A program made the translations under genes and the position numbers. Below are positions 26,038-39,046 of a stretch of 64,000 nucleotides of DNA, in pieces (the first letter of the stretch is position 1; the number at the start of each line of letters is the position of its first letter). The notes under the pieces are model-generated. The model did no database searches and was not told where the DNA came from. It saw only the letters and a list, made by a program, of their open reading frames with translations. The DNA is taken from NCBI RefSeq assembly GCF_901709675.1, contig NW_023590224.1, forward strand, positions 124,001 to 188,000, in the 5' to 3' direction. This stretch comes from Syngnathus acus. Its lineage: Eukaryota > Chordata > Actinopteri > Syngnathiformes > Syngnathidae.

Positions 26038-28156
26038 AACTCGGCACTCTGAAGCACCCAAGAGCGCTTTTTACTAGAAAACGTGCTCAGCTCGTCGAGA
26101 AAATGCACTCTAAGCAATACAATTAAAAATGCTTATAAAACATAAACCAAACGTTGCAGGTGGTCATTTCTTCATGTGCAGTGATAAACTCGGCACTCTG
26201 AAGCACCCAAGAGCGCTTTTTACTTTTCCAACCTAACCAGAGTGACGGGAGAGGCACCATCCAGAAAACGTGCTCAGCTCGTCGAGAAAATGCGATTTAA
26301 GCAATAAAACTAAAAATGCTTATAAAACATAAACCAAACGTTGCAGGTGGTCATTTCTGCATGCGCAGTGATAAACTAGGCACTCTGAAGCCCCCAAGAG
26401 CACTTTTTACTATGCCAACCTAACCAGAGTGACGGGAGAGGCACCATCCAGAAAACGTGCTCAGCTCGTCGAGAAAATGCGATTTAAGCAATAAAATTAA
26501 AAATGCTTAAAAAACATAAACCAAACGTTGCAGGTGGTCATTTCTTCATGCGCAGTGATAAACTCGGCACTCTGAAGCACCCAAGAGCGCTTTTAACTAG
26601 AAAACGTGCTCAGCTCGTCGAGAAAATGCGCTCTAAGCAATACAATTAAAAATGCTCATAAAACATAAACCAAACGTTGCAGGTGGTCATTTCTTCATGT
26701 GCAGTGATAAACTCGGCACTCTGAAGCACCCAAGAGCGCTTTTTACTTTTCCAACCTAACCAGAGTGACGGGAGAGGCACCATCCAGAAAACGTGCTCAG
26801 CTCGTCGAGAAAATGCGATTTAAGCAATAAAACTAAAAATACTTATAAAACATAAACCAAACGTTGCAGGTGGTCATTTCTGCATGCGCAGTGATAAACT
26901 GGGCACTCTGAAGCACCCAAGAGCGCTTTTAACTAGAAAACGTGCTCAGCTCGTCGAGAAAATGCGCTCTAAGCAATACAATTAAAAATGCTCATAAAAC
27001 ATAAACCAAACGTTGCAGGTGGTCATTTCTTCATGTGCAGTGATAAACTCGGCACTCTGAAGCACCCAAGAGCGCTTTTTACTTTGCCAACCTAACCAGA
27101 GTGACGGGAGAGGCACCATCCAGAAAACGTGCTCAGCTCGTCGAGAAAATGCGATTTAAGCAATAAAACTAAAAATGCTTATAAAACATAAACCAAACGT
27201 TGCAGGTGGTCATTTCTGCATGCGCAGTGATAAACTGGGCACTCTGAAGCCCCCAAGAGCACTTTTTACTATGCCAACCTAACCAGAGTGACGGGAGAGG
27301 CACCATCCAGAAAACGTGCTCAGCTCGTCGAGAAAATGCGATTTAAGCAATAAAACAAAAAATGCTTATAAAACATAAACCAAACGTTGCAGGTGGTCAT
27401 TTCTGCATGCGCAGTGATAAACTCGGCACTCTGAAGCACCCAAGAGCGCTTTTTACTAGAAAACGTGCTCAGCTCGTCGAGAAAATGCGCTCTAAGCAAT
27501 ACAATTAAAAATGCTTATAAAACATAAACCAAACGTTGCAGGTGGTCATTTCTGCATGCGCAGTGATAAACTGGGCACTCTGAAGCCCCCAAGAGCACTT
27601 TTTACTATGCCAACCTAACCAGAGTGACGGGAGAGGCACCATCCAGAAAAGGTGCTCAGCTCGTCGAGAAAATGCGATTTAAGCAATAAAACTAAAAATG
27701 CTTATAAAACATAAACCAAACGTTGCAGGTGGTCATTTCTGCATGCGCAGTGATAAACTCGGCACTCTGAAGCACCCAAGAGCGCTTTTTACTAGAAAAC
27801 GTGCTCAGCTCGTCGAGAAAATGCGCTCTAAGCAATACAATTAAAAATGCTTATAAAACATAAACCAAACGTTGCAGGTGGTCATTTCTTCATGCTCAGT
27901 GATAAACTCGGCACTCTGAAGCACCCAAGAGCACTTTTTACTTTGCCAACCTAACCAGAGTGACGGGAGAGGCACCATCCAGAAAACGTGCTCAGCTCGT
28001 CGAGAAAATGCGATTTAAGCAATAAAACTAAAAATGCTTATAAAACATAAACCAAACGTTGCAGGTTGTCATTTCTTCATGCGCAGTGATAAACTCCGCA
28101 CTCTGAAGGACCCAAGAGCGCTTTTTACTATGCCAACTTAACCAGAGTGACGTGAG
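26038..28156. repeat. Satellite A array between B blocks 2 and 3
   Basis: Mixed long and short monomers; several short ones carry GCGCTTTTAACTAG instead of GCGCTTTTTACTAG. No gene. Confidence 0.95.
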
Positions 28157-29808
28157 GCGACCGGGCGCGGACGCAAACTCACGCCCGGCAAGAGCGCTCG
28201 GAAGGCGGATAGGCTTTCACGGAAGCCCCGCCAGCAGGTCCGCGGGCCAAATAGGGTTCCATAAGGGACCGGGCGCGGACGCTAACCCACGCCAGGCATG
28301 AGAGCTCGGAAGGCGGATAGGCTTTCACGGAGGTCCCGCCAGACGGTCCGCGGGCCATTTAAGGTCCCATAAGTGACCGTGCGCGGTCTCTAACTCAGGC
28401 CCGGCAGGAGTGCTCGTAGGGCGGATAGGCATTCACGGAGGTCCCGCCAGGCGGTCCGCGGGCCATTTAGGGTCCCATAACTGACCGGGCGCGGTCTCTA
28501 ACTCAGGCCCGGCAGGAGTGCTCGGAGGGCGGATAGGCATTCACGGAGGTACCGCCAGCAGGTCCGCGGGCCATTTAGGGTCCCATAAGTGACCGTGCGC
28601 GGTCTCTAACTCACGCCCGGCAGGAGTGCTCGGAGGGCGGATAGGCTTTCACGGAGGTACCGCCAGCCGGTCCGCGGGCTATTTAGGGTCCCATAACTGA
28701 CCGGGCGCGGTCTCAAACCCACGCCCGGCAGGAGTGCTCGGAGGGCGGATAGGCATTCACGGAGGTCCCGCCAGCCGGTCCGCGGGCTATTTAGGGTCCC
28801 ATAACTGACCGGGCGCGGTCTCAAACTCAGGCCCGGCAGGAGTGCTCGGAGGGCGGATAGGCATTCACGGAGTTCCCGCCAGCCGGTCCGCGGGCTATTT
28901 AGGGTCCCATAACTGACCGGGCGCGGTCTCTAACCCACGCCCGGCAGGAGTGCTCGGAGGGCGGATAGGCATTCACGGAGGTCTCGCCAGCCGGTCCGCG
29001 GGCCATTCAGGGTCCCATACATGACCGGGCGCGGTCTCTAACCCACGCCCGGCGGGAGTGCTCGGAGGGCGGATAGGCATCCACGGACGTCCCGCCAGCC
29101 GGTCCGCGGGCCATTCAGGGTCCCATACATGACCGGGCGCGGTCTCGAACTCAGGCCCGGCAGGAGTGCTCGGAGGGCGGATAGGCATTCACGGAGGTAC
29201 CGCCAGCAGGTCCGCGGGCCATTTAGGGTCCCATAAGTGACCGGGCGCGGTCTCGAACTCACGCCCGGCAGGAGTGCTCGGAGGGCGGATAGGCTTTCAC
29301 GGTGGTACCGCCAGCCGGTCCGCGGGCCATTTAGGGTCCCATAAGTGACCGGGCGCGGTCTCTAACCCACGCCCGGCAGGAGTGCTCGGAGGGCGGACAG
29401 GCTTTCACGGAGCTCCCGCCAGCCGGTCCGCGGGCCATTTAGGGTCCCATAAGTGACCGGGCGCGGTCTCGAACTCACGCCCGGCAGGAGTGCTCGGAGG
29501 GCGGATAGGCTTTCACGGTGGTACCGCCAGCCGGTCCGCGGGCCATTTAGGGTCCCATAAGTGACTGTGCGCGGTCTCTAACTCAGGCCCGGCAGGAGTG
29601 CTCGGACGGCGGATAGGCATTCACGGAGGTACCGCCAGCAGGTGCGCGGGCCAATTAGGGTCCCATAAGTGACCGGGCGCGGTCTCTAACCCACGCCCGG
29701 CAGGAGTGCTCGGAGGGCGGACAGGCTTTCACGGAGTTCCCGCCAGCCGGTCCGCGGGCCAAATAGGGTCCCATAAGGGACCGGGGGCGGACGCTAAACC
29801 ACGCACTC
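28157..29808. repeat. Satellite B block 3 (15 units + 32 bp)
   Basis: 1652 bp. Apart from a few units near its start, nearly the same unit order as block 1, from which it differs by two 108-bp units. Confidence 0.95.
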
Positions 29809-32800
29809 AACTCGGCACTCTGAAGCACCCAAGAGCGCTTTTTACTAGAAAACGTGCTCAGCTCGTCGAGAAAATGCACTCTAAGCAATACAATTAAAAA
29901 TGCTTATAAAACATAAACCAAACGTTGCAGGTGGTCATTTCTTCATGCGCAGTGATAAACTCGGCACTCTGAAGCACCCAAGAGCGCTTTTTACTTTGCC
30001 AACCTAACCAGAGTGACGGGAGAGGCACCATCCAGAAAACGTGCTCAGCTCGTCGAGAAAATTCGATTTAAGCAATAAAACTAAAAATGCTTATAAAACA
30101 TAAACCAAACGTTGCAGGTGGTCATTTCTGCATGCGCAGTGATAAACTGGGCACTCTGAAGTCCCCAAGAGCACTTTTTACTATGCCAACCTAACCAGAG
30201 TGACGGGAGAGGCACCATCCAGAAAACGTGCTCAGCTCGTCGAGAAAATGCGATTTAAGCAATAAAACAAAAAATGCTTATAAAACATAAACCAAACGTT
30301 GCAGGTGGTCATTTCTGCATGCGCAGTGATAAACCCGGCACTCTGAAGCACCCAAGAGCGCTTTTTACTAGAAATAGTGCTCAGCTCGTCGAGAAAATGC
30401 GCTCTAAGCAATACAATTAAAAATGCTCATAAAACATAAACCAAACGTTGCAGGTGGTCATTTCTTTATGTGCAGTGATAAACTCGGCACTCTGAAGCAC
30501 CCAAGAGCGCTTTTTACTTTGCCAACCTAACCAGAGTGACGGGAGAGGCACCATCCAGAAAACGTGCTCAGCTCGTCGAGAAAATGCGATTTAAGCAATA
30601 AAACTAAAAATGCTTATAAAACATAAACCAAACGTTGCAGGTGGTCATTTCTGCATGCGCAGTGATAAACTGGGCACTCTGAAGCCCCCAAGAGCGCTTT
30701 TTACTATGCCAACCTAACCAGAGTGACGGGAGAGGCACCTTCCAGAAAACGTGCTCAGCTCGTCGAGAAAATGCGATTTAAGCAATAAAACAAAAAATGC
30801 TTATAAAACATAAACCAAACGTTGCAGGTGGTCATTTCTGCATGCGCAGTGATAAACCCGGCACTCTGAAGCACCCAAGAGCGCTTTTTACTAGAAATAG
30901 TGCTCAGCTCGTCGAGAAAATGCGCTCTAAGCAATACAATTAAAAATGCTCATAAAACATAAACCAAACGTTGCAGGTGGTCATTTCTTTATGTGCAGTG
31001 ATAAACTCGGCACTCTGAAGCACCCAAGAGCGCTTTTTACTTTGCCAACCTAACCAGAGTGACGGGAGAGGCACCATCCAGAAAACGTGCTCAGCTCGTC
31101 GAGAAAATGCGATTTAAGCAATAAAACTAAAAATGCTTATAAAACATAGACCAAACGTTGCAGGTGGTCATTTCTGCATGCGCAGTGATAAACTGGGCAC
31201 TCTGAAGCCCCCAAGAGCACTTTTTACTATGCCAACCTAACCAGAGTGACGGGAGAGGCACCATCCAGAAAACGTGCTCAGCTCGTCGAGAAAATGCGAT
31301 TTAAGCAATAAAACAAAAAATGCTTATAAAACATAAACCAAACGTTGCAGGTGGTCATTTCTGCATGCGCAGTGATAAACCCGGCACTCTGAAGCACCCA
31401 AGAGCGCTTTTTACTAGAAAACGTGCTCAGCTCGTCGAGAAAATGCACTCTAAGCAATACAATTACAAATGCTTATAAAACATAAACCAAACGTTGCAGG
31501 TGGTCATTTCTTCATGCGCAGTGATAAACTCGGCACTCTGAAGCACCCAAGAGCGCTTTTTACTTTGCCAACCTAACCAGAGTGACGGGAGAGGCACCAT
31601 CAAGAAAACGTGCTCAGCTCGTCGAGAAAATTCGATTTAAGCAATAAAACTAAAAATGCTTATAAAACATAAACCAAACGTTGCAGGTGGTCATTTCTGC
31701 ATGCGCAGTGATAAACTGGGCACTCTGAAGCCCCCAAGAGCACTTTTTACTATGCCAACCTAACCAGAGTGACGGGAGAGGCACCATCCAGAAAACGTGC
31801 TCAGCTCGTCGAGAAAATGCGATTTAAGCAATAAAACAAAAAATGCTTATAAAACATAAACCAAACGTTGCAGGTGGTCATTTCTGCATGCGCAGTGATA
31901 AACCCGGCACTCTGAAGCACCCAAGAGCGCTTTTTACTAGAAATAGTGCTCAGCTCGTCGAGAAAATGCGCTCTAAGCAATACAATTAAAAATGCTCATA
32001 AAACATAAACCAAACGTTGCAGGTGGTCATTTCTTTATGTGCAGTGATAAACTCGGCACTCTGAAGCACCCAAGAGCGCTTTTTACTTTGCCAACCTAAC
32101 CAGAGTGACGGGAGAGGCACCATCCAGAAAACGTGCTCAGCTCGTCGAGAAAATGCGATTTAAGCAATAAAACTAAAAATGCTTATAAAACATAAACCAA
32201 ACGTTGCAGGTGGTCATTTCTGCATGCGCAGTGATAAACTGGGCACTCTGAAGCCCCCAAGAGCGCTTTTTACTATGCCAACCTAACCAGAGTGACGGGA
32301 GAGGCACCATCCAGAAAACGTGCTCAGCTCGTCGAGAAAATGCGATTTAAGCAATAAAACAAAAAATGCTTATAAAACATAAACCAAACGTTGCAGGTGG
32401 TCATTTCTGCATGCGCAGTGATAAACCCGGCACTCTGAAGCACCCAAGAGCGCTTTTTACTAGAAATAGTGCTCAGCTCGTCGAGAAAATGCGCTCTAAG
32501 CAATACAATTAAAAATGCTCATAAAACATAAACGAAACGTTGCAGGTGGTCATTTCTTTATGTGCAGTGATAAACTCGGTACTCTGAAGCACCCAAGAGC
32601 GCTTTTTACTTTGCCAACCTAACCAGAGTGACGGGAGAGGCACCATCCAGAAAACGTGCTCAGCTCGTCGAGAAAATGCGATTTAAGCAATAAAACTAAA
32701 AATGCTTATAAAACATAAACCAAACGTTGCAGGTTGTCATTTCTTCATGCGCAGTGATAAACTCCGCACTCTGAAGGACCCAAGAGCGCTTTTTACTATG

Positions 32801-32824
32801 CCAACTTAACCACAGTGACGTGAG
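29809..32824. repeat. Satellite A array with the empty Polinton site
   Basis: Paralogous to the Polinton flanks. The uninterrupted site corresponding to the insertion is AACGTG at 30561-30566. The array also contains a second CACTCTAAGC start monomer (about 31440), with TTACAAATG as a private variant. Confidence 0.95.
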
Positions 32825-34044
32825 GCGACCGGGCGCGGACGCTAACTCACGCCCGGCAAGAGCGCTCGGAAGGCGGATAGGCTTTCACGGAAGCCCCGCC
32901 AGCAGGTCCGCGGGCCATTTAGGGTCCCATAAGTGACCGTGCGCGGTCTCTAACTCACGCCCAGCAGGAGTGCTCGGAAGGCGGATAGGCTTTCACGGAG
33001 GTACCGCCAGCCGGTCCGCGGGCTATTTAGGGTCCCATAACTGACCGGGCGCGGTCTCAAACTCAGGCCCGGCAGGAGTGCTCGGAGGGCGGATAGGCAT
33101 TCACGGAAGTCCCGCCAGCCGGTCCGCGGGCTATTTAGGGTCCCATAACTGACCGGGCGCGGTCTCAAACTCAGGCCCGGCAGGAGTGCTCGGAGGGCGG
33201 ATAGGCATTCACGGAGGTCCCGCCAGCCGGTCCGCGGGCTATTTAGGGTCCCATAACTGACCGGGCGCGGTCTCTAACCCACGCCCGGCAGGAGTGCTCG
33301 GAGGGCGGATAGGCATTCACGGAGGTCCCGCGAGCCGGTCCGCGGGCCATTCAGGGTCCCATACATGACCGGGCGCGGTCTCTAACCCACGCCCGGCGGG
33401 AGTGCTCGGAGGGCGGATAGGCATCCACGGACGTCCCGCCAGCCGGTCCGCGGGCCATTCAGGGTCCCATACATGACCGGGCGCGGTCTCTAACTCAGGC
33501 CCGGCAGGAGTGCTCGGAGGGCGGATAGGCATTCACGGAGGTCCCGCCAGCCGGTCCGCGGGCTATTTAGGGTCCCATAACTGACCGGGCGCGGTCTCTA
33601 ACTCAGGCCCGGCAGGAGTGCTCGGAGGGCGGATAGGCATTCACGGAGGTCCCGCCAGCCGGTCCGCGGGCTATTTAGGGTCCCATAACTGACCGGGCGC
33701 GGTCTCTAACTCAGGCCCGGCAGGAGTGCTCGGAGGGCGGATAGGCATTCACGGAGGTCCCGCCAGCCGGTCCGCGGGCCATTTAGGGTCCCATACGTGA
33801 CCGGGCGCGGTCTCTAAGTCAGGCCCGGCAGGAGTGCTCGGAGGGCGGATAGGCATTCACGGAGGTCCCGCCAGCCGGTCCGCGGGCCATTCAGGGTCCC
33901 ATACATGACCGGGCGCGGTCTCTAACTCAGGCCCGGCAGGAGTGCTCGGAGGGCGGATAGGCATTCACGGAGGTCCCGCCAGCCGGTCCGCGGGCCAAAT
34001 AGGGTCCCATAAGGGACCGGGGGCGGACGCTAAACCACGCACTC
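32825..34044. repeat. Satellite B block 4 (11 units + 32 bp)
   Basis: 1220 bp. It lacks the GGGTTCCATAAGGG unit that follows the entry junction in blocks 1-3; block 5 shares this difference, so blocks 4 and 5 are sisters. Confidence 0.95.
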
Positions 34045-34632
34045 AACTCGGCACTCTGAAGCACCCAAGAGCGCTTTTTACTAGAAAACGTGCTCAGCTC
34101 GTCGAGAAAATGCACTCTAAGCAATACAATTAAAAATGCTTATAAAACATAAACCAAACGTTGCAGGTGGTCATTTCTTCATGCGCAGTGATAAACTCGG
34201 CACTCTGAAGCACCCAAGAGCGCTTTTTACTTTGCCAACCTAACCAGAGTGACGGGAGAGGCACCATCCAGAAAACGTGCTCAGCTCGTCGAGAAAATTC
34301 GATTTAAGCAATAAAACTAAAAATGCTTATAAAACATAAACCAAACGTTGCAGGTGGTCATTTCTTTATGTGCAGTGATAAACTCGGCACTCTGAAGCAC
34401 CCAAGAGCGCTTTTTACTTTGCCAACCTAACCAGAGTGACGGGAGAGGCACCATCCAGAAAACGTGCTCAGCTCGTCGAGAAAATGCGATTTAAGCAATA
34501 AAACTAAAAATGCTTATAAAACATAAACCAAACGTTGCAGGTTGTCATTTCTTCATGCGCAGTGATAAACTCCGCACTCTGAAGGACCCAAGAGCGCTTT
34601 TTACTATGCCAACTTAACCACAGTGACGTGAG
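34045..34632. repeat. Short satellite A spacer
   Basis: Only 588 bp, the shortest A segment between B blocks, ending in the usual pre-B monomer, here with ACCACAGTGACG as before block 4. Confidence 0.95.
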
Positions 34633-36068
34633 GCGACCGGGCGCGGACGCTAACTCACGCCCGGCAAGAGCGCTCGGAAGGCGGATAGGCTTTCACGGAA
34701 GCCCCGCCAGCAGGTCCGCGGGCCATTTAGGGTCCCATAAGTGACCGTGCGCGGTCTCTAACTCACGCCCGGCAGGAGTGCTCGGAGGGCGGATAGGCTT
34801 TCACGGAGGTACCGCCAGCCGGTCCGCGGGCTATTTAGGGTCCCATAACTGACCGGGCGCGGTCTCAAACCCACGCCCGGCAGGAGTGCTCGGAGGGCGA
34901 ATAGGCATTCACGGAGGTCCCGCCAGCCGGTCCGCGGGCTATTTAGGGTCCCATAACTGACCGGGCGCGGTCTCAAACTCAGGCCCGGCAGGAGTGCTCG
35001 GAGGGCGGATAGGCATTCACGGAGGTCCCGCCAGCCGGTCCGCGGGCTATTTAGGGTCCCATAACTGACCGGGCGCGGTCTCTAACCCACGGCCGGCAGG
35101 AGTGCTCGGAGGGCGGATAGGCATTCACGGAGTTCCCGCCAGCCGGTCCGCGGGCCATTCAGGGTCCCATAACTGACCGGGCGCGGTCTCTAACCCACGG
35201 CCGGCAGGAGTGCTCGGAGGGCGGATAGGCATTCACGGAGTTCCCGCCAGCCGGTCCGCGGGCCATTCAGGGTCCCATACATGACCGGGCGCGGTCTCTA
35301 ACCCACGCCCGGCGGGAGTGCTCGGAGGGCGGATAGGCATCCACGGACGTCCCGCCAGCCGGTCCGCGGGCCATTCAGGGTCCCATACATGACCGGGCGC
35401 GGTCTCGAACTCAGGCCCGGCAGGAGTGCTCGGAGGGCGGATAGGCATTCACGGAGGTACCGCCAGCAGGTCCGCGGGCCATTTAGGGTCCCATAAGTGA
35501 CCGGGCGCGGTCTCGAACTCACGCCCGGCAGGAGTGCTCGGAGGGCGGATAGGCTTTCACGGTGGTACCGCCAGCCGGTCCGCGGGCCATTTAGGGTCCC
35601 ATAAGTGACCGGGCGCGGTCTCTAACCCACGCCCGGCAGGAGTGCTCGGAGGGCGGACAGGCTTTCACGGAGCTCCCGCCAGCCGGTCCGCGGGCCATTT
35701 AGGGTCCCATAAGTGACCGGGCGCGGTCTCGAACTCACGCCCGGCAGGAGTGCTCGGAGGGCGGATAGGCTTTCACGGTGGTTCCGCCAGCCGGTGCGCG
35801 GGCCATTTAGGGTCCCATAAGTGACCGGGCGCGGTCTCTAACTCAGGCCCGGCAGGAGTGCTCGGACGGCGGATAGGCATTCACGGAGGTACCGCCAGCC
35901 GGTACGCGGGCCAATTAGGGTCCCATAAGTGACCGGGCGCGGTCTCTAACCCACGCCCGGCAGGAGTGCTCGGAGGGCGGACAGGCTTTCACGGAGCTCC
36001 CGCCAGCTGGTCCGCGGGCCAAATAGGGTCCCATAAGGGACCGGGGGCGGACGCTAAACCACGCACTC
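34633..36068. repeat. Satellite B block 5 (13 units + 32 bp)
   Basis: 1436 bp, the same length as block 1. Two successive units carry CCACGGCCGGCAGG, a local tandem duplication. Confidence 0.95.
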
Positions 36069-39046
36069 AACTCGGCACTCTGAAGCACCCAAGAGCGCTT
36101 TTTACTAGAAAACGTGCTCAGCTCGTCGAGAAAATGCACTCTAAGCAATACAATTAAAAATGCTTATAAAACATAAACCAAACGTTGCAGGTGGTCATTT
36201 CTTCATGCGCAGTGATAAACTCGGCACTCTGAAGCACCCAAGAGCGCTTTTTACTTTGCCAACCTAACCAGAGTGACGGGAGAGGCACCATCCAGAAAAC
36301 GTGCTCAGCTCGTCGAGAAAATTCGATTTAAGCAATAAAACTAAAAATGCTTATAAAACATAAACCAAACGTTGCAGGTGGTCATTTCTGCATGCGCAGT
36401 GATAAACTGGGCACTCTGAAGCCCCCAAGAGCACTTTTTACTATGCCAACCTAACCAGAGTGACGGGAGAGGCACCATCCAGAAAACGTGCTCAGCTCGT
36501 CGAGAAAATGCGATTTAAGCAATAAAACAAAAAATGCTTATAAAACATAAACCAAACGTTGCAGGTGGTCATTTCTGCATGCGCAGTGATAAACCCGGCA
36601 CTCTGAAGCACCCAAGAGCGCTTTTTACTAGAAATAGTGCTCAGCTCGTCGAGAAAATGCGCTCTAAGCAATACAATTAAAAATGCTCATAAAACATAAA
36701 CCAAACGTTGCAGGTGGTCATTTCTGCATGCGCAGTGATAAACCCGGCACTCTGAAGCACCCAAGAGCGCTTTTTACTAGAAATAGTGCTCAGCTCGTCG
36801 AGAAAATGCGCTCTAAGCAATACAATTAAAAATGCTCATAAAACATAAACCAAACGTTGCAGGTGGTCATTTCTTTATGTGCAGTGATAAACTCGGCACT
36901 CTGAAGCACCCAAGAGCGCTTTTTACTTTGCCAACCTAACCAGAGTGACGGGAGAAGCACCATCCAGAAAACGTGCTCAGCTCGTCGAGAAAATGCGATT
37001 TAAGCAATAAAACTAAAAATGCTTATAAAACATAAACCAAACGTTGCAGGTGGTCATTTCTGCATGCGCAGTGATAAACTGGGCACTCTGAAGCCCCCAA
37101 GAGCGCTTTTTACTATGCCAACCTAACCAGAGTGACGGGAGAGGCACCATCCAGAAAACGTGCTCAGCTCGTCGAGAAAATGCGATTTAAGCAATAAAAC
37201 AAAAAATGCTTATAAAACATAAACCAAACGTTGCAGGTGGTCATTTCTGCATGCGCAGTGATAAACCCGGCACTCTGAAGCACCCAAGAGCGCTTTTTAC
37301 TAGAAATAGTGCTCAGCTCGTCGAGAAAATGCGCTCTAAGCAATACAATTAAAAATGCTCATAAAACATAAACCAAACGTTGCAGGTGGTCATTTCTTTA
37401 TGTGCAGTGATAAACTCGGCACTCTGAAGCACCCAAGAGCGCTTTTTACTTTGCCAACCTAACCAGAGTGACGGGAGAGGCACCATCCAGAGAACGTGCT
37501 CAGCTCGTCGAGAAAATGCGATTTAAGCAATAAAACTAAAAATGCTTATAAAACATAAACCAAACGTTGCAGGTGGTCATTTCTGCATGCGCAGTGATAA
37601 ACTGGGCACTCTAAAGCCCCCAAGAGCGCTTTTTACTATGCCAACCTAACCAGAGTGACGGGAGAGGCACCATCCAGAAAACGTGCTCAGCTCGTCGAGA
37701 AAATGCGATTTAAGCAATAAAACAAAAAATGCTTATAAAACATAAACCAAACGTTGCAGGTGGTCATTTCTGCATGCGCAGTGATAAACCCGGCACTCTG
37801 AAGCACCCAAGAGCGCTTTTTACTAGAAATAGTGCTCAGCTCGTCGAGAAAATGCGCTCTAAGCAATACAATTAAAAATGCTCATAAAACATAAACCAAA
37901 CGTTGCAGGTGGTCATTTCTTTATGTGCAGTGATAAACTCGGCACTCTGAAGCACCCAAGAGCCCTTTTTACTTTGCCAACCTAACCAGAGTGACGGGAG
38001 AGGCACCATCCAGAAAACGTGCTCAGCTCGTCGAGAAAATGCGATTTAAGCAATAAAACTAAAAATGCTTATAAAACATAAACCAAACGTTGCAGGTGGT
38101 CATTTCTGCATGCGCAGTGATAAACCCGGCACTCTGAAGCACCCAAGAGCGCTTTTTACTAGAAATAGTGCTCAGCTCGTCGAGAAAATGCGCTCTAAGC
38201 AATACAATTAAAAATGCTCATAAAACATAAACCAAACGTTGCAGGTGGTCATTTCTTTATGTGCAGTGATAAACTCGGCACTCTGAAGCACCCAAGAGCG
38301 CTTTTTACTTTGCCAACCTAACCAGAGTGACGGGAGAGGCACCATCCAGAAAACGTGCTCAGCTCGTCGAGAAAATGCGATTTAAGCAATAAAACTAAAA
38401 ATGCTTATAAAACATAAACCAAACGTTGCAGGTGGTCATTTCTGCATGCGCAGTGATAAACTGGGCACTCTGAAGCCCCCAAGAGCACTTTTTACTATGC
38501 CAACCTAACCAGAGTGACGGGAGAGGCACCATCCAGAAAACGTGCTCAGCTCGTCGAGAAAATGCGATTTAAGCAATAAAACAAAAAATGCTTATAAAAC
38601 ATAAACCAAACGTTGCAGGTGGTCATTTCTGCATGCGCAGTGATAAACCCGGCACTCTGAAGCACCCAAGAGCGCTTTTTACTAGAAATAGTGCTCAGCT
38701 CGTCGAGAAAATGCGCTCTAAGCAATACAATTAAAAATGCTCATAAAACATAAACCAAACGTTGCAGGTGGTCATTTCTTTATGTGCAGTGATAAACTCG
38801 GCACTCTGAAGCACCCAAGAGCGCCTTTTACTTTGCCAACCTAACCAGAGTGACGGGAGAGGCACCATCCAGAAAACGTGCTCAGCTCGTCGAGAAAATG
38901 CGATTTAAGCAATAAAACTAAAAATGCTTATAAAACATAAACCAAACGTTGCAGGTTGTCATTTCTTCATGCGCAGTGATAAACTCCGCACTCTGAAGGA
39001 CCCAAGAGCGCTTTTTACTATGCCAACTTAACCAGAGTGACGTGAG
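36069..39046. repeat. Satellite A array between B blocks 5 and 6
   Basis: Regular 523-bp higher-order units with few private changes; one extra short monomer near 36660-36790 disrupts the L-S-L order. Confidence 0.95.

Noticed and set aside
25812-26126. Recurrent ORF across the B-to-A junction, seen at almost every block
   Set aside because: It recurs because the junction itself was copied; no promoter, no start context and no protein-like composition.
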